Assembly: GCA_018710885.1 (NCBI GenBank)
Contig: DVJA01000068.1
Coordinates: 1 to 31,213, forward strand
Reading direction: 5' to 3'
Source of the DNA: Scatomorpha merdigallinarum
GTDB lineage: Bacteria > Bacillota > Clostridia > Oscillospirales > Oscillospiraceae
DNA length: 31,213 nt
Below are positions 14,580 through 22,688 of the stretch, in pieces. The notes under the pieces are model-generated. The model saw nothing but the letters and a program-made list of their open reading frames with translations, was not told where the DNA came from and ran no database searches. Position 1 is the stretch's first letter; each line of letters opens with the position of its first letter. The translations under genes and the position numbers were made by a program.

Positions 14580-17453
14580 ATGCTTACAGGCACCAATGCT
14601 TATGGCTTTAAAGTAATACGCACTCAGCCGCTGCCCGAGCTCAACGCGGTCATGTATCACATGGTCCACGAGCGCACCCGCCTGGAGCTGGTGTGGATAA
14701 AGCGCGACGAGGAAAACCGCACCTTCGGCATAGCTTTTCCCACACTGCCGGAGGATGACACGGGCGTGTTCCACATAATTGAGCACTCGGTGCTCTGCGG
14801 TTCCGAGCGCTACCCGGTCAAGGAGCCGTTCGTTGAGCTCATGAAGACCTCGATGAATACCTTCCTGAACGCTATGACATTCCCGGACAAGACCTACTAC
14901 CCGATTTCGAGCCGCAACCCGAAGGATTTCCTGAACCTCATGCGCGTCTACCTCGACGCCGTTTTCCACCCGCTAATATATAAGCAGAGTGAGATTTTCC
15001 GTCAGGAGGGTTGGCACTACGAGTTGGACGATGAAGGCAGGGCCAGCCGCAAGGGCGTGGTTTATAACGAGATGCGCGGCGCTTTTGCCGACGCCGATGA
15101 GCTGGAGGAGAACGCCGTCATGCGCGCGCTCTTCCCAGACACCACCTATCGTTTCGTGTCCGGCGGCGACCCTGAGCATATACCAGAGCTGACTTATGAG
15201 CAGTTCCTAGACTACCACCGCCGTTTTTACTCCCCGTCCAATGCCTACGTGTATCTGGACGGCGATGTGGACATAGACGCCGTGCTGTCCATACTGGACA
15301 GTGAGTACCTGCGCGACGCAGAGCCGGGCGAGAGATTGGCCCTGCCGCCGCTGCAAAAACCGGTGAAAGCCCAGCCGCAGCGCGTGGAGTTTGAGCTGCC
15401 CGCCGAGGAGGATGAGCACAGCCGCTACCGCCTGGCCTGGGGCCGCGTGGTGGGGGAGATCATCGACCGTGAGCGCATGACGGCTATGGAGCTGCTCTGC
15501 ACGGTGCTCTGCGGCACCAACCAGTCGGTGCTCCGGCGCGAGATGCTCTCGGCAGGCCTCGGTGAAGAAGTGACAATGATGGTCTGGGACGGCTGCGCCC
15601 AGCCCTTTGTGAAACTCGAAGTGCGCAACATAAGCGAGGACAAGCTGGACGCGGCTTCGGAGAAGCTGCGTGAGGTGCTCTCCCGCGTCGCGGCCGAGGG
15701 CGTGGACCGCAAGGAACTCGAAGCTGCCATGGCCAATCTGGAATTCCAGCTGCGCGAGCGCGACTACGGCTATTACCCGCAGGGGCTCGGCATAAGCTTC
15801 GGCGTGTTGGATAGCTGGCTGAGGGGCGGTAAGCCCGAGGCTATGGTCGAGGTGGGCGGACTCTTCGACTCCCTGCGCGCCAAAATGGACGAGGGTTGGT
15901 TTGAAGAGCTCATACGCACCGTGCTGCTGGACAACCCCCACGGCTGTGAAGTTGTAATGGTGCCGTCCCACACGGTGGGCGACGAGCGCCGCGCTCAGGA
16001 CACTGCGGAACTTGAGCGTATTGCCGCGTCGTGGAGCGAGAGTGAGCGCGAGCGCGTCGTGAACGAGCAGGCTGCGCTGGATATCTGGCACGCGAGCAGT
16101 GACAGTCCCGAGGCCCTGGCCACGCTCCCCAAACTTGAACTCTCTGACGTCAGCCCTGAACCGGAAGAGTATCCGACTGCCGAAGGCGAGCTGGCCGGCG
16201 TCAAACTTCTGCGTCACGAGCTGCCCAGCATGGGTATAAGCTACGTCTCGCTCTATTTTGACGTCAGCGGCCTGACCGGCGAAGAGCTCGCCGCTGTCAA
16301 CTTCTTCGGTGGAGTACTTGGCAAGGTGGACACCGCCGCCCACAGCGCGCAGGAGCTCAGCAGCCTCATCCGTCTCTACTGCGGCAGCATGAGCTTTGAC
16401 GTCAACGTCTACGAGTCATCAGCAAGCCGGTACCGCGCCGAGTTCACCGCCCGTGTCAGCGCCATCGAGAGCAAGCTGAACAAGGCCCTCGACCTGCTGG
16501 GCGAGATATTGACCAGCAGCCGGCTCGATTCCGAGCGCGAGATTACGGAGATACTGCGCCAGCGTCGCACCGGCATGATGCAGCAGCTCATAAACAACGG
16601 TCACTCCGCGTCCATAGGCCGCGCCGCGTCGCAGTTTACTGCCGGCTCGGCTGCCAACGAGTGGGCCAACGGCTTCGACTACTACAACTGGCTCAAACGC
16701 CGCGTTTCCGACAACAACTTTGCCACGCTCTCGGCCGATATGAGCGCGGCCGCCACTAAAGCTGTGGTCCGCTCCGGCCTGACTGTCAGCATCACAGGAC
16801 TGCATAGCGATTCTGTTGATGCGGCTGTTGCCCGCCTGATTGATGCGCTGCCCGAGGGGGCAGGGGTATCTGGCCCTGGCGTAACCCAGAGAGGGGTGAG
16901 ACGCGAGGGTATAGAGATACCATCCGACGTGGGTTACGCCGCCATGGGAGGACTGAGCGGAGAATTCGACGGGTATTGGCAGCTCGCTGGCAGAGTGGTC
17001 TCGCTGGAATACCTCTGGAACGCGGTGCGTGTCCAGGGCGGCGCCTACGGCACGGGCATGGTCACCCGCGTCAACGGCTTCGACGGCTGCTACTCCTACC
17101 GTGACCCCAGCCCGTCCAAGAGCCTTGAGACCTACGCCAAGTGCGGGGAGTTTTTGCGCTCCTTTGCCGCGAGTGGACGGAGCCTGGACGGCTTCATCAC
17201 CGGCGCAATAGCGAACGGAGAGCCGCTCCTACCCCCCAGAGCCAAGGGCGAAGAGGCAGACGATCTCTACTTCCGCGGTATCACTTACGAGATGCGCCGC
17301 GAACGCCGCCGTCAGATGCTTGGGAGCACCTGCGCCGACCTCGCTGCCGTCGCGGACAAGATGGAGCGAGCTCTTTCAGCGGCTGGCGTCTGCGTTTTGG
17401 CTCCAAAACGTGAACTGGAGCGCTGCGAAATAAAAGAAATCCAGACTTTGTAA
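14580..17453 (+). CDS. M16C family insulinase-like zinc metallopeptidase (presequence protease type)
   Basis: A 957-residue protein, the usual size for M16C enzymes with four homologous domains. The inverted zinc motif His65-Ile-Ile-Glu-His69 (HxxEH) and the distal ligand Glu164 in GVVYNEMRG make the first domain catalytically intact. LCGSERYPVKEPF and the FLNAMTFPDKTYYP segment are family hallmarks. The C-terminal half (from about residue 520) is the inactive partner that closes over the substrate. Such enzymes degrade peptides of some 10-65 residues in a closed chamber; there is no signal peptide, so this one is cytoplasmic. The ATG at 14580 has AGGAGGT 5 bases upstream. It is monocistronic and followed by its own terminator. 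Degrading imported peptides from the Opp-type system next door is a possible link. Confidence 0.93.
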   Translation: MLTGTNAYGFKVIRTQPLPELNAVMYHMVHERTRLELVWIKRDEENRTFGIAFPTLPEDDTGVFHIIEHSVLCGSERYPVKEPFVELMKTSMNTFLNAMTFPDKTYYPISSRNPKDFLNLMRVYLDAVFHPLIYKQSEIFRQEGWHYELDDEGRASRKGVVYNEMRGAFADADELEENAVMRALFPDTTYRFVSGGDPEHIPELTYEQFLDYHRRFYSPSNAYVYLDGDVDIDAVLSILDSEYLRDAEPGERLALPPLQKPVKAQPQRVEFELPAEEDEHSRYRLAWGRVVGEIIDRERMTAMELLCTVLCGTNQSVLRREMLSAGLGEEVTMMVWDGCAQPFVKLEVRNISEDKLDAASEKLREVLSRVAAEGVDRKELEAAMANLEFQLRERDYGYYPQGLGISFGVLDSWLRGGKPEAMVEVGGLFDSLRAKMDEGWFEELIRTVLLDNPHGCEVVMVPSHTVGDERRAQDTAELERIAASWSESERERVVNEQAALDIWHASSDSPEALATLPKLELSDVSPEPEEYPTAEGELAGVKLLRHELPSMGISYVSLYFDVSGLTGEELAAVNFFGGVLGKVDTAAHSAQELSSLIRLYCGSMSFDVNVYESSASRYRAEFTARVSAIESKLNKALDLLGEILTSSRLDSEREITEILRQRRTGMMQQLINNGHSASIGRAASQFTAGSAANEWANGFDYYNWLKRRVSDNNFATLSADMSAAATKAVVRSGLTVSITGLHSDSVDAAVARLIDALPEGAGVSGPGVTQRGVRREGIEIPSDVGYAAMGGLSGEFDGYWQLAGRVVSLEYLWNAVRVQGGAYGTGMVTRVNGFDGCYSYRDPSPSKSLETYAKCGEFLRSFAASGRSLDGFITGAIANGEPLLPPRAKGEEADDLYFRGITYEMRRERRRQMLGSTCADLAAVADKMERALSAAGVCVLAPKRELERCEIKEIQTL

Positions 17454-17470
17454 AAACAGTTAACTGCCAA

Positions 17471-17506
17471 AGCCGGCCCGGCTGCACGTCGGGCCGGCTC
17501 CTTTTA
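17471..17506 (+). terminator. Rho-independent terminator after the M16C peptidase gene
   Basis: AGCCGGCCCG (17471-17480) pairs perfectly with CGGGCCGGCT (17490-17499), followed by CCTTTTAT. Confidence 0.88.
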
Positions 17507-17859
17507 TACCTATATCGGGTACCTATGCGCATATTTCTACATATAGCCGAACATATGAGTAAAAGCAATTGTTGTGCCCAAGGGAGAACAATGTACACAG
17601 TCAAAAGATATACCCGGCAGGGGTTTACATTTACAGTAAATCATTGATGCCAAATGCGTGAAAAAGTAAGGTATGGCCGAGGATAGAGCTTGCAAGAAAT
17701 GTAGAATTTGAGTACAACTTTTTATTGACAAGCTTTTTAAAGTGATGTAACATTTTATTCATTAATATAGGGTATCGGGGTATAGGAAAATATAGGCTCC
17801 GACCGCCGGCGAAAACCGCGGCGTTTGGATATATGAAAACCTCGAAGGGGGAGGAAAAG
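17507..17859. other. Non-coding stretch upstream of the Opp-type operon
   Basis: About 350 bases with no credible gene. The first ~215 bases are AT-rich and featureless to me. The promoter at 17725-17753 follows, then a ~100-base leader that contains a GC-rich block (17804-17825) able to form only weak short stems, and GGGGGAGG in front of the start codon. No known riboswitch fold was recognised. Confidence 0.6.
17725..17753 (+). promoter_or_regulatory. Sigma-A promoter of the Opp-type operon
   Basis: A perfect TTGACA (17725-17730), a 17-base spacer and TAACAT (17748-17753, 4 of 6). Transcription would start near 17760, giving a leader of about 100 bases. Confidence 0.65.
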
Positions 17860-19998
17860 ATGAAAGCAATAAGGAAAGCATTGGCACTCGCACTAAGCCT
17901 GATTATGGTGCTTGGACTTGCCGCTTGCGGAAGTGGAGGGGAAGACACCCCGGTCGCCACTACGGCGCCGTCGGCTCAGGCTGAGGGCGGCATACTCACT
18001 GACGAAGAGGCCATCTATATGAACGCCATGAGCGACTTCTACGACGCCTATATGGCGGCGTTTGAGGCCGAGACGGTGAGCGAGCGCTGGGCCCTGATGG
18101 CCATTGCCGAGGCCAAGTTCCTCGAAAGCGGCGTTGCCACCCCGATGTACACTGCGGGCGGCTGTTATGCCATGAGCCGCGTGCCGTTCCGTGCCGGTGG
18201 CTACGCCTCCTGGCTGGGCGACCGTGTGTATTATGACCAGATGGTAATAACCAACGAGATTATCACGACTGAGGACTATGAGTATCTGGTTGACATGTGG
18301 TACGAGCTCACCGGTACCGGCACTTATACCCAGAGCGCCGTTGACTACCTCACCGAGCAGGGATACACCTTCACCGATACGGCAACCACCACATTTGACC
18401 GTGTCGGCACCACCTGGGACTTCCTGAGCGACGGCGACTTCCACGACGACGCCAGCTTTATTGATTATCTCTACCAGTACAACAGCGAGGGTGAGCTGGT
18501 CCCGCACCTGGCCACTGACTATGACGTCAGCGACGACGGACTTACCTACACCTTCTACATCCGCGAAGGCGTCTCGTGGGTAGACAGCCAGGGACGTCAG
18601 GTGGCTGAGCTCACGGCCGACGACTGGGTTGCCGGACTGCAGCATGTCGCCGACGCCGGCTCCAGCTCCATCTACAACCTCAGCGGTATACTCGAGGGCT
18701 TGGACGCCTACATCTACGGCGAGACCACGGATTTCTCCACCGTCGGCATCAAGGCAGTCGATGACTACACCCTGCAGTACACCCTCACCGCGGAGTGCCC
18801 GTACTTCATGAGCATGATAGCCGATACCTGCTTCATACCCATGAGCCGCAGCTACTATCTCAGCCAGGGCGGCGTGTTCGGCATGCAGGAGTATGACGAG
18901 GCGATCGCCTCCAGCAGCTACCTGTACGGCACCGATCAGGACCACATTGCCTACTGCGGCCCGTACCTGTGCACCAACGTAACCGACAAGAACTCCATCA
19001 ACTACATTGCCAACGAGAGCTACTGGAACGCCGACAATGTGCAGATCAAGGCCGTCAACTTCATCTATGACGACGGCAGTGACGTCACTCGTGAGTACAA
19101 CGACTTCATGAACGGCGTCGGCACGACCATGGTGCTTGACACCGCCCAGCTCGAGATCGCCAAGAACGACGGCAACTTCGACAAGTACGTACACGTTGCC
19201 CCCAACGTCACGAACATCTTCCTGATGTGGTTCAATGAGAACCGTCAGGTCTACGCCAATGTGGCCGACGGCGCCTGCGTCTCCCAGAAGACGGAGGAGC
19301 AGAAGGAAGTCAGCCGTGCCGCGCTGCAGAATCAGCACTTCCGTCTGGCGCTGGCGTACTCCATTGACCGCGCCAGCTATACCGCTCAGAGCTTGGGCGA
19401 GGACCTCAAATACGTCTGCCTTCGCAACAGCTACGTGCCCGGAGACTTTGTCGCGCTTGAGGAAGACGTTACCGTCAGCATCAATGGTACTGAAACTACT
19501 TTCCCGGCGGGAACTTATTACGGCGAAATAGTCCAGGCCCAGGTTGACGCCGACGGCTATCCGTTCCAGATTTGGGACGCTGAGAACCACACCAGCGACG
19601 GCTTTGACGGCTGGTACAACGTTGAAAACGCCGTGGCAGAGCTGGAGCTCGCCATTGCCGACCTCCAGGCCATGGGCTACGAGGTGAGCGAGGAGAACCC
19701 GGTCGTTCTTGACTACCCCTACAGCGCATACAACGAGACTGCCACTAACCAGGCGGTTGTGCTCAAGACCTGCATCGAGGAGGCACTCGGCGGCATGGTC
19801 GAGGTGGCCCTGGTTGACTGCCAGGATTCCACTGAGAACCTCAATGCCTGGTTCAACACCAACTCCGGCGCCGAGTACAACTATGACCTCGGAGGCCTGG
19901 GCGGCATAGGCGCCGACTTCGGCGATCCCGAGACTTACCTCGACGGCTTGCTGCCCTACGGCGACGGCTTCGCCATCCGCAAGATGGGCCTCTGGTAA
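17860..19998 (+). CDS. Peptide-type ABC transporter substrate-binding lipoprotein, apparently circularly permuted (SBP_bac_5)
   Basis: A 712-residue lipoprotein. Residues 1-22 are a signal peptide with lipobox LAAC, so Cys23 is lipidated and the protein is held on the outer face of the membrane. Residues 185-690 follow the SBP_bac_5 plan (GELVPHLATDYDVSDDGLTYTF at 211-232, TADDWVAG at 252-259, FRLALAYSIDRASY at 494-507). The chain ends only ~25 residues after ADFGDPETYLD, where this family normally has about 90 more. The missing piece seems to sit at the N-terminus: residues 50-135 (SERWALMAIAEAKFLESG, then ATPMY) resemble the usual C-terminal tail (R..L...AE..L.......P.Y). It captures the substrate, probably peptides, for the permeases downstream. 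The start has GGGGGAGG upstream; an in-frame ATG at 17833 is less likely. Confidence 0.88.
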   Translation: MKAIRKALALALSLIMVLGLAACGSGGEDTPVATTAPSAQAEGGILTDEEAIYMNAMSDFYDAYMAAFEAETVSERWALMAIAEAKFLESGVATPMYTAGGCYAMSRVPFRAGGYASWLGDRVYYDQMVITNEIITTEDYEYLVDMWYELTGTGTYTQSAVDYLTEQGYTFTDTATTTFDRVGTTWDFLSDGDFHDDASFIDYLYQYNSEGELVPHLATDYDVSDDGLTYTFYIREGVSWVDSQGRQVAELTADDWVAGLQHVADAGSSSIYNLSGILEGLDAYIYGETTDFSTVGIKAVDDYTLQYTLTAECPYFMSMIADTCFIPMSRSYYLSQGGVFGMQEYDEAIASSSYLYGTDQDHIAYCGPYLCTNVTDKNSINYIANESYWNADNVQIKAVNFIYDDGSDVTREYNDFMNGVGTTMVLDTAQLEIAKNDGNFDKYVHVAPNVTNIFLMWFNENRQVYANVADGACVSQKTEEQKEVSRAALQNQHFRLALAYSIDRASYTAQSLGEDLKYVCLRNSYVPGDFVALEEDVTVSINGTETTFPAGTYYGEIVQAQVDADGYPFQIWDAENHTSDGFDGWYNVENAVAELELAIADLQAMGYEVSEENPVVLDYPYSAYNETATNQAVVLKTCIEEALGGMVEVALVDCQDSTENLNAWFNTNSGAEYNYDLGGLGGIGADFGDPETYLDGLLPYGDGFAIRKMGLW

Positions 19999-20048
19999 TA
20001 ACAGCAGCCAAAGTAAAATAGAGTCACCGCAGATTAAGTAATCCAGGC

Positions 20049-20094
20049 GGGGCAGATGGGCGAAAGCCCATCTGCCTCTCCCCATTAAAGGGAG
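20049..20094 (+). promoter_or_regulatory. Intercistronic hairpin and possible ribosome-site-masking stem between binding protein and permease genes
   Basis: GGCAGATGGGC (20051-20061) pairs perfectly with GCCCATCTGCC (20066-20076) around GAAA, with no uridine tract, so it is not a usual terminator. Immediately after, CTCCC (20078-20082) can pair with GGGAG (20090-20094), which is the ribosome binding site of the permease gene at 20102. Such elements often keep the binding-protein message more abundant than the permease message. Confidence 0.6.
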
Positions 20095-20101
20095 CGCGCT
20101 T

Positions 20102-21679
20102 ATGGTCAAGTATTTTTTCAAACGATTCTTTCGGGGTTGTATCTCTCTCGTTATTGCGATTGCGCTTATAATGATGATGGTGTTCTCCTGGCTGGATGAC
20201 ACGCTCATCTTTGCAGAGGACGAGCAGTACGTCAAGCTCAGCAACAATCAGAGAACGACGTATATGTACCAGAAGTGGGAAGAGTATGACTACCTCGACT
20301 ACGTGCCGTACACCGATTGGCTCAACCAGCTGGTGCAGAGCGGAGAGCTGACGGAGGAAGAGCGCTCCGAAGTTTCCACGATCGGGCGCACCCAGGAACG
20401 TGACGACGCGAAGACAGCGGAGTATATAGCGCGTTTCACCGAAGAATATGAGGCACAGGGTTATACTGTAACGCGGCTGGATGCCATTATGGCAACGCCG
20501 AACCGCATTGCAACTGGTGGCGCAGCAACGCTGTTTGCCTATCAAAACACTCCACTTCTTATTAGAATGTGGAATTTTTTCACCGGCATCTTTGATTTTG
20601 ACAATATACATTACGTCGAAGATGATGAGGATATAGGCGAGAGGGGCCTGACCTTCACGCTTTACGATCCGGCCTATGGCGGCGAAAAGTTTTCGCCGGC
20701 TATTTTGGGCAACGGCACTTATCATAAGTACCTTTTGTACTTCGACAACCGTTTTCCATATATACATCAGAACTTTCTGACCATCAACCTGGGCACCAGT
20801 TACAGTGTCAACAAGGGCGTGGATGCGTTTGAGACCATGATACAGCCGCAGGGCAACTACGTCAGGTCCACAACTTATTACCCAACCGGAGTGGTGCAAA
20901 ACAGCGCGGACGACCTGCACTCAGCCACGTACCTGGCCGGTTCGAGAGATTTGAACCTGGTCTATGCAGACCTCTACACTGACGACTACACCAACGTTTC
21001 GCTGGTGAAGGACAGCGGCTCGCGTATCTACTACTCCTTCATTGTCAGTATTATCGCCTCGGCCCTGGCCTATATAATCGGCCTGCCGCTCGGCATACTG
21101 ATGGCAAAGAAGAAGGACACCTGGGTTGACAGCCTCGGCAATGCCTACGTGGTTGTAATCATGGCTGTGCCCGGCCTTGCATACATGCTGATGCTCAAGG
21201 CGGTGGGCAATAAGCTCGGGCTCCCGACGACGTTCTCTCTGGACAACCCGACCTGGCTGATGTACATAATGCCGATAGCGTCCTCGGCCATAGGCGCCAT
21301 AGCGGGCGAGATGCGCTGGATGAGGCGTTACATGGTCGATCAAATGAATTCCGACTATGTCAAGTTTGCCAGGAGCGAGGGCCTGAGCGAGAGAGAGATT
21401 TTCACCAAGCACATCTTCAAAAACGCCGCCATACCTGTGGTGCACGGCATACCCGGCGCGATAACTGGAGCCCTCTCCGGCGCGATAATTATGGAGCAGG
21501 TGTACCTTATCCCCGGCGTAGGCGGTTTGCTTGTACAGGCAATAGGCGCCTACGACAACGCTGTAATAGTAGGCGTGGCCTTGTTCTACGGAATACTGTT
21601 TATAATCTCTGCCATCATGGGTGACATACTCATGGCGGTTATGGACCCGCGTATTTCGTACACATCCAAAGCGAGGTGA
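20102..21679 (+). CDS. OppB/DppB-type ABC transporter permease with large extracellular domain
   Basis: A 525-residue permease, against about 310-340 for ordinary OppB. The first helix is at residues 10-30. Residues 31-309 form a roughly 280-residue ectodomain that replaces the usual ~85-residue loop; the family's GDLGxS segment is recognisable as INLGTSYSVNKG at about 228-239, with extra sequence on both sides of it. The remaining helices follow from about 310. The coupling (EAA) loop is clear at about 402-441 (GEMRWMRRYMVDQMNSDYVKF, then ARSEGLSEREIF). The protein forms half of the membrane channel and pairs with the next gene product. GGGAG lies 7 bases before the ATG. The enlarged ectodomain probably contacts the unusual binding protein; that is inference. 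Confidence 0.9.
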   Translation: MVKYFFKRFFRGCISLVIAIALIMMMVFSWLDDTLIFAEDEQYVKLSNNQRTTYMYQKWEEYDYLDYVPYTDWLNQLVQSGELTEEERSEVSTIGRTQERDDAKTAEYIARFTEEYEAQGYTVTRLDAIMATPNRIATGGAATLFAYQNTPLLIRMWNFFTGIFDFDNIHYVEDDEDIGERGLTFTLYDPAYGGEKFSPAILGNGTYHKYLLYFDNRFPYIHQNFLTINLGTSYSVNKGVDAFETMIQPQGNYVRSTTYYPTGVVQNSADDLHSATYLAGSRDLNLVYADLYTDDYTNVSLVKDSGSRIYYSFIVSIIASALAYIIGLPLGILMAKKKDTWVDSLGNAYVVVIMAVPGLAYMLMLKAVGNKLGLPTTFSLDNPTWLMYIMPIASSAIGAIAGEMRWMRRYMVDQMNSDYVKFARSEGLSEREIFTKHIFKNAAIPVVHGIPGAITGALSGAIIMEQVYLIPGVGGLLVQAIGAYDNAVIVGVALFYGILFIISAIMGDILMAVMDPRISYTSKAR

Positions 21680-21685
21680 TTTAAG

Positions 21686-22675
21686 ATGGCTGTTGTAACT
21701 CAGGAAGACTTCATTCGCCTAGATGACACCGGCCTCACCGACGAGGAACTGTTCGAGCGGGTGCCTCAGGACACCGCGGCCGTGGAAAAGATAACGGCGC
21801 CGCGATATTCATACTGGCACAGTGTGTTCAGGGTTTTCTTCCGCAAGAAAACTAATATTATCATCCTCGTCCTGTTCGCCATCATCATAGTTTTCACCTA
21901 TGTTTATCCGGCGGTCATGGGCTACGACCGTTATGGCAATATAATGGACTCGACTGCCAAACACCTCTCGCCGCTGGAAGCCATAGATAAGTTCGGCTTC
22001 TCCATACGCTGGATATTCGGTACCGGCGCCTCCGGACAGTCCACCTTTGATTCCATGTGGTACGGCGCCAGGATAAGCCTTTCCCTGGCGTTCCTGTGTA
22101 CTATCATAAACTTTGCAATAGGCATAGTTGTGGGCGCCATATGGGGCTTTTCAAAGAGGGTTGACCTCTTCATGAACGAGGTGCGTAATGTGGTCAGCAA
22201 CGTACCGGGAACCCTTATTATCTCTGTCTGGGTCCTGGTGTTCTCCCCGAGCTTTGGCACGCTGCTGTTTGCCATGTGCGTCACGGGGTGGATAGGCATA
22301 GCCTATGCCCTCAGAACGCAGGTCATCATAATACGTGACCGCGAGTACAACCTCGCCTCACGCTGTCTCGGTTCGTCCACAGCGCGCATAGCCGTAAAGA
22401 ATATCCTGCCCTTCATGATAAGCTTCATTGTCACCATAATGGCGCAGCAGATACCGGCTTACATAGCCAGCGAGGCGTTTTTGAGCTATATCGGCCTCGG
22501 TATTTCCGACACCACCCTCGGCAAGATACTCTTCAATTCGCAGAGTGCCATGGTTACTCCGGGCTGGGGATGGGAGTTCTGGTGTCCGGTCATGCTCAGT
22601 GCGTTCATTTCCGTTGTGCTGTTCCTTATCGGACAGAACCTCGGTGACGCCGCTGACCCGAGAACGCACATGTGA
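21686..22675 (+). CDS. OppC/DppC-type ABC transporter permease
   Basis: A 329-residue permease of near-normal length. A ~50-residue cytoplasmic N-terminus (VTQEDFIRLDDTGLTDEELF) precedes the first helix (53-77, IIILVLFAIIIVFTYVYPAV), and five more helices follow. The EAA loop is at about residues 210-245 (IIIRDREYNLASRCLGSSTAR). The C-terminus GQNLGDAADPRTHM is the family's standard ending. It begins 6 bases after the OppB-type stop, with GAGGTGAT as ribosome binding site, so the two are translated in step. It makes the second half of the channel and binds one of the two ATPases. Confidence 0.93.
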   Translation: MAVVTQEDFIRLDDTGLTDEELFERVPQDTAAVEKITAPRYSYWHSVFRVFFRKKTNIIILVLFAIIIVFTYVYPAVMGYDRYGNIMDSTAKHLSPLEAIDKFGFSIRWIFGTGASGQSTFDSMWYGARISLSLAFLCTIINFAIGIVVGAIWGFSKRVDLFMNEVRNVVSNVPGTLIISVWVLVFSPSFGTLLFAMCVTGWIGIAYALRTQVIIIRDREYNLASRCLGSSTARIAVKNILPFMISFIVTIMAQQIPAYIASEAFLSYIGLGISDTTLGKILFNSQSAMVTPGWGWEFWCPVMLSAFISVVLFLIGQNLGDAADPRTHM

Positions 22676-22688
22676 CGGGGGAGCTGCC

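Noticed and set aside
15207..16343. A 378-residue open frame opposite the M16C peptidase gene
   Set aside because: No motifs and no ribosome binding site; the plus-strand peptidase is unambiguous.
20049..20077. The hairpin after the binding-protein gene as a rho-independent terminator
   Set aside because: The sequence after the stem is TCTCCCC rather than a run of T, and the operon continues directly.
17893..20247. A 784-residue open frame on the minus strand opposite the binding-protein gene
   Set aside because: It runs opposite a clear lipoprotein gene with signal peptide and family motifs, has no recognisable domains and low-complexity Val/Ala/Gly/Asp composition. It is a product of codon bias in the true gene.
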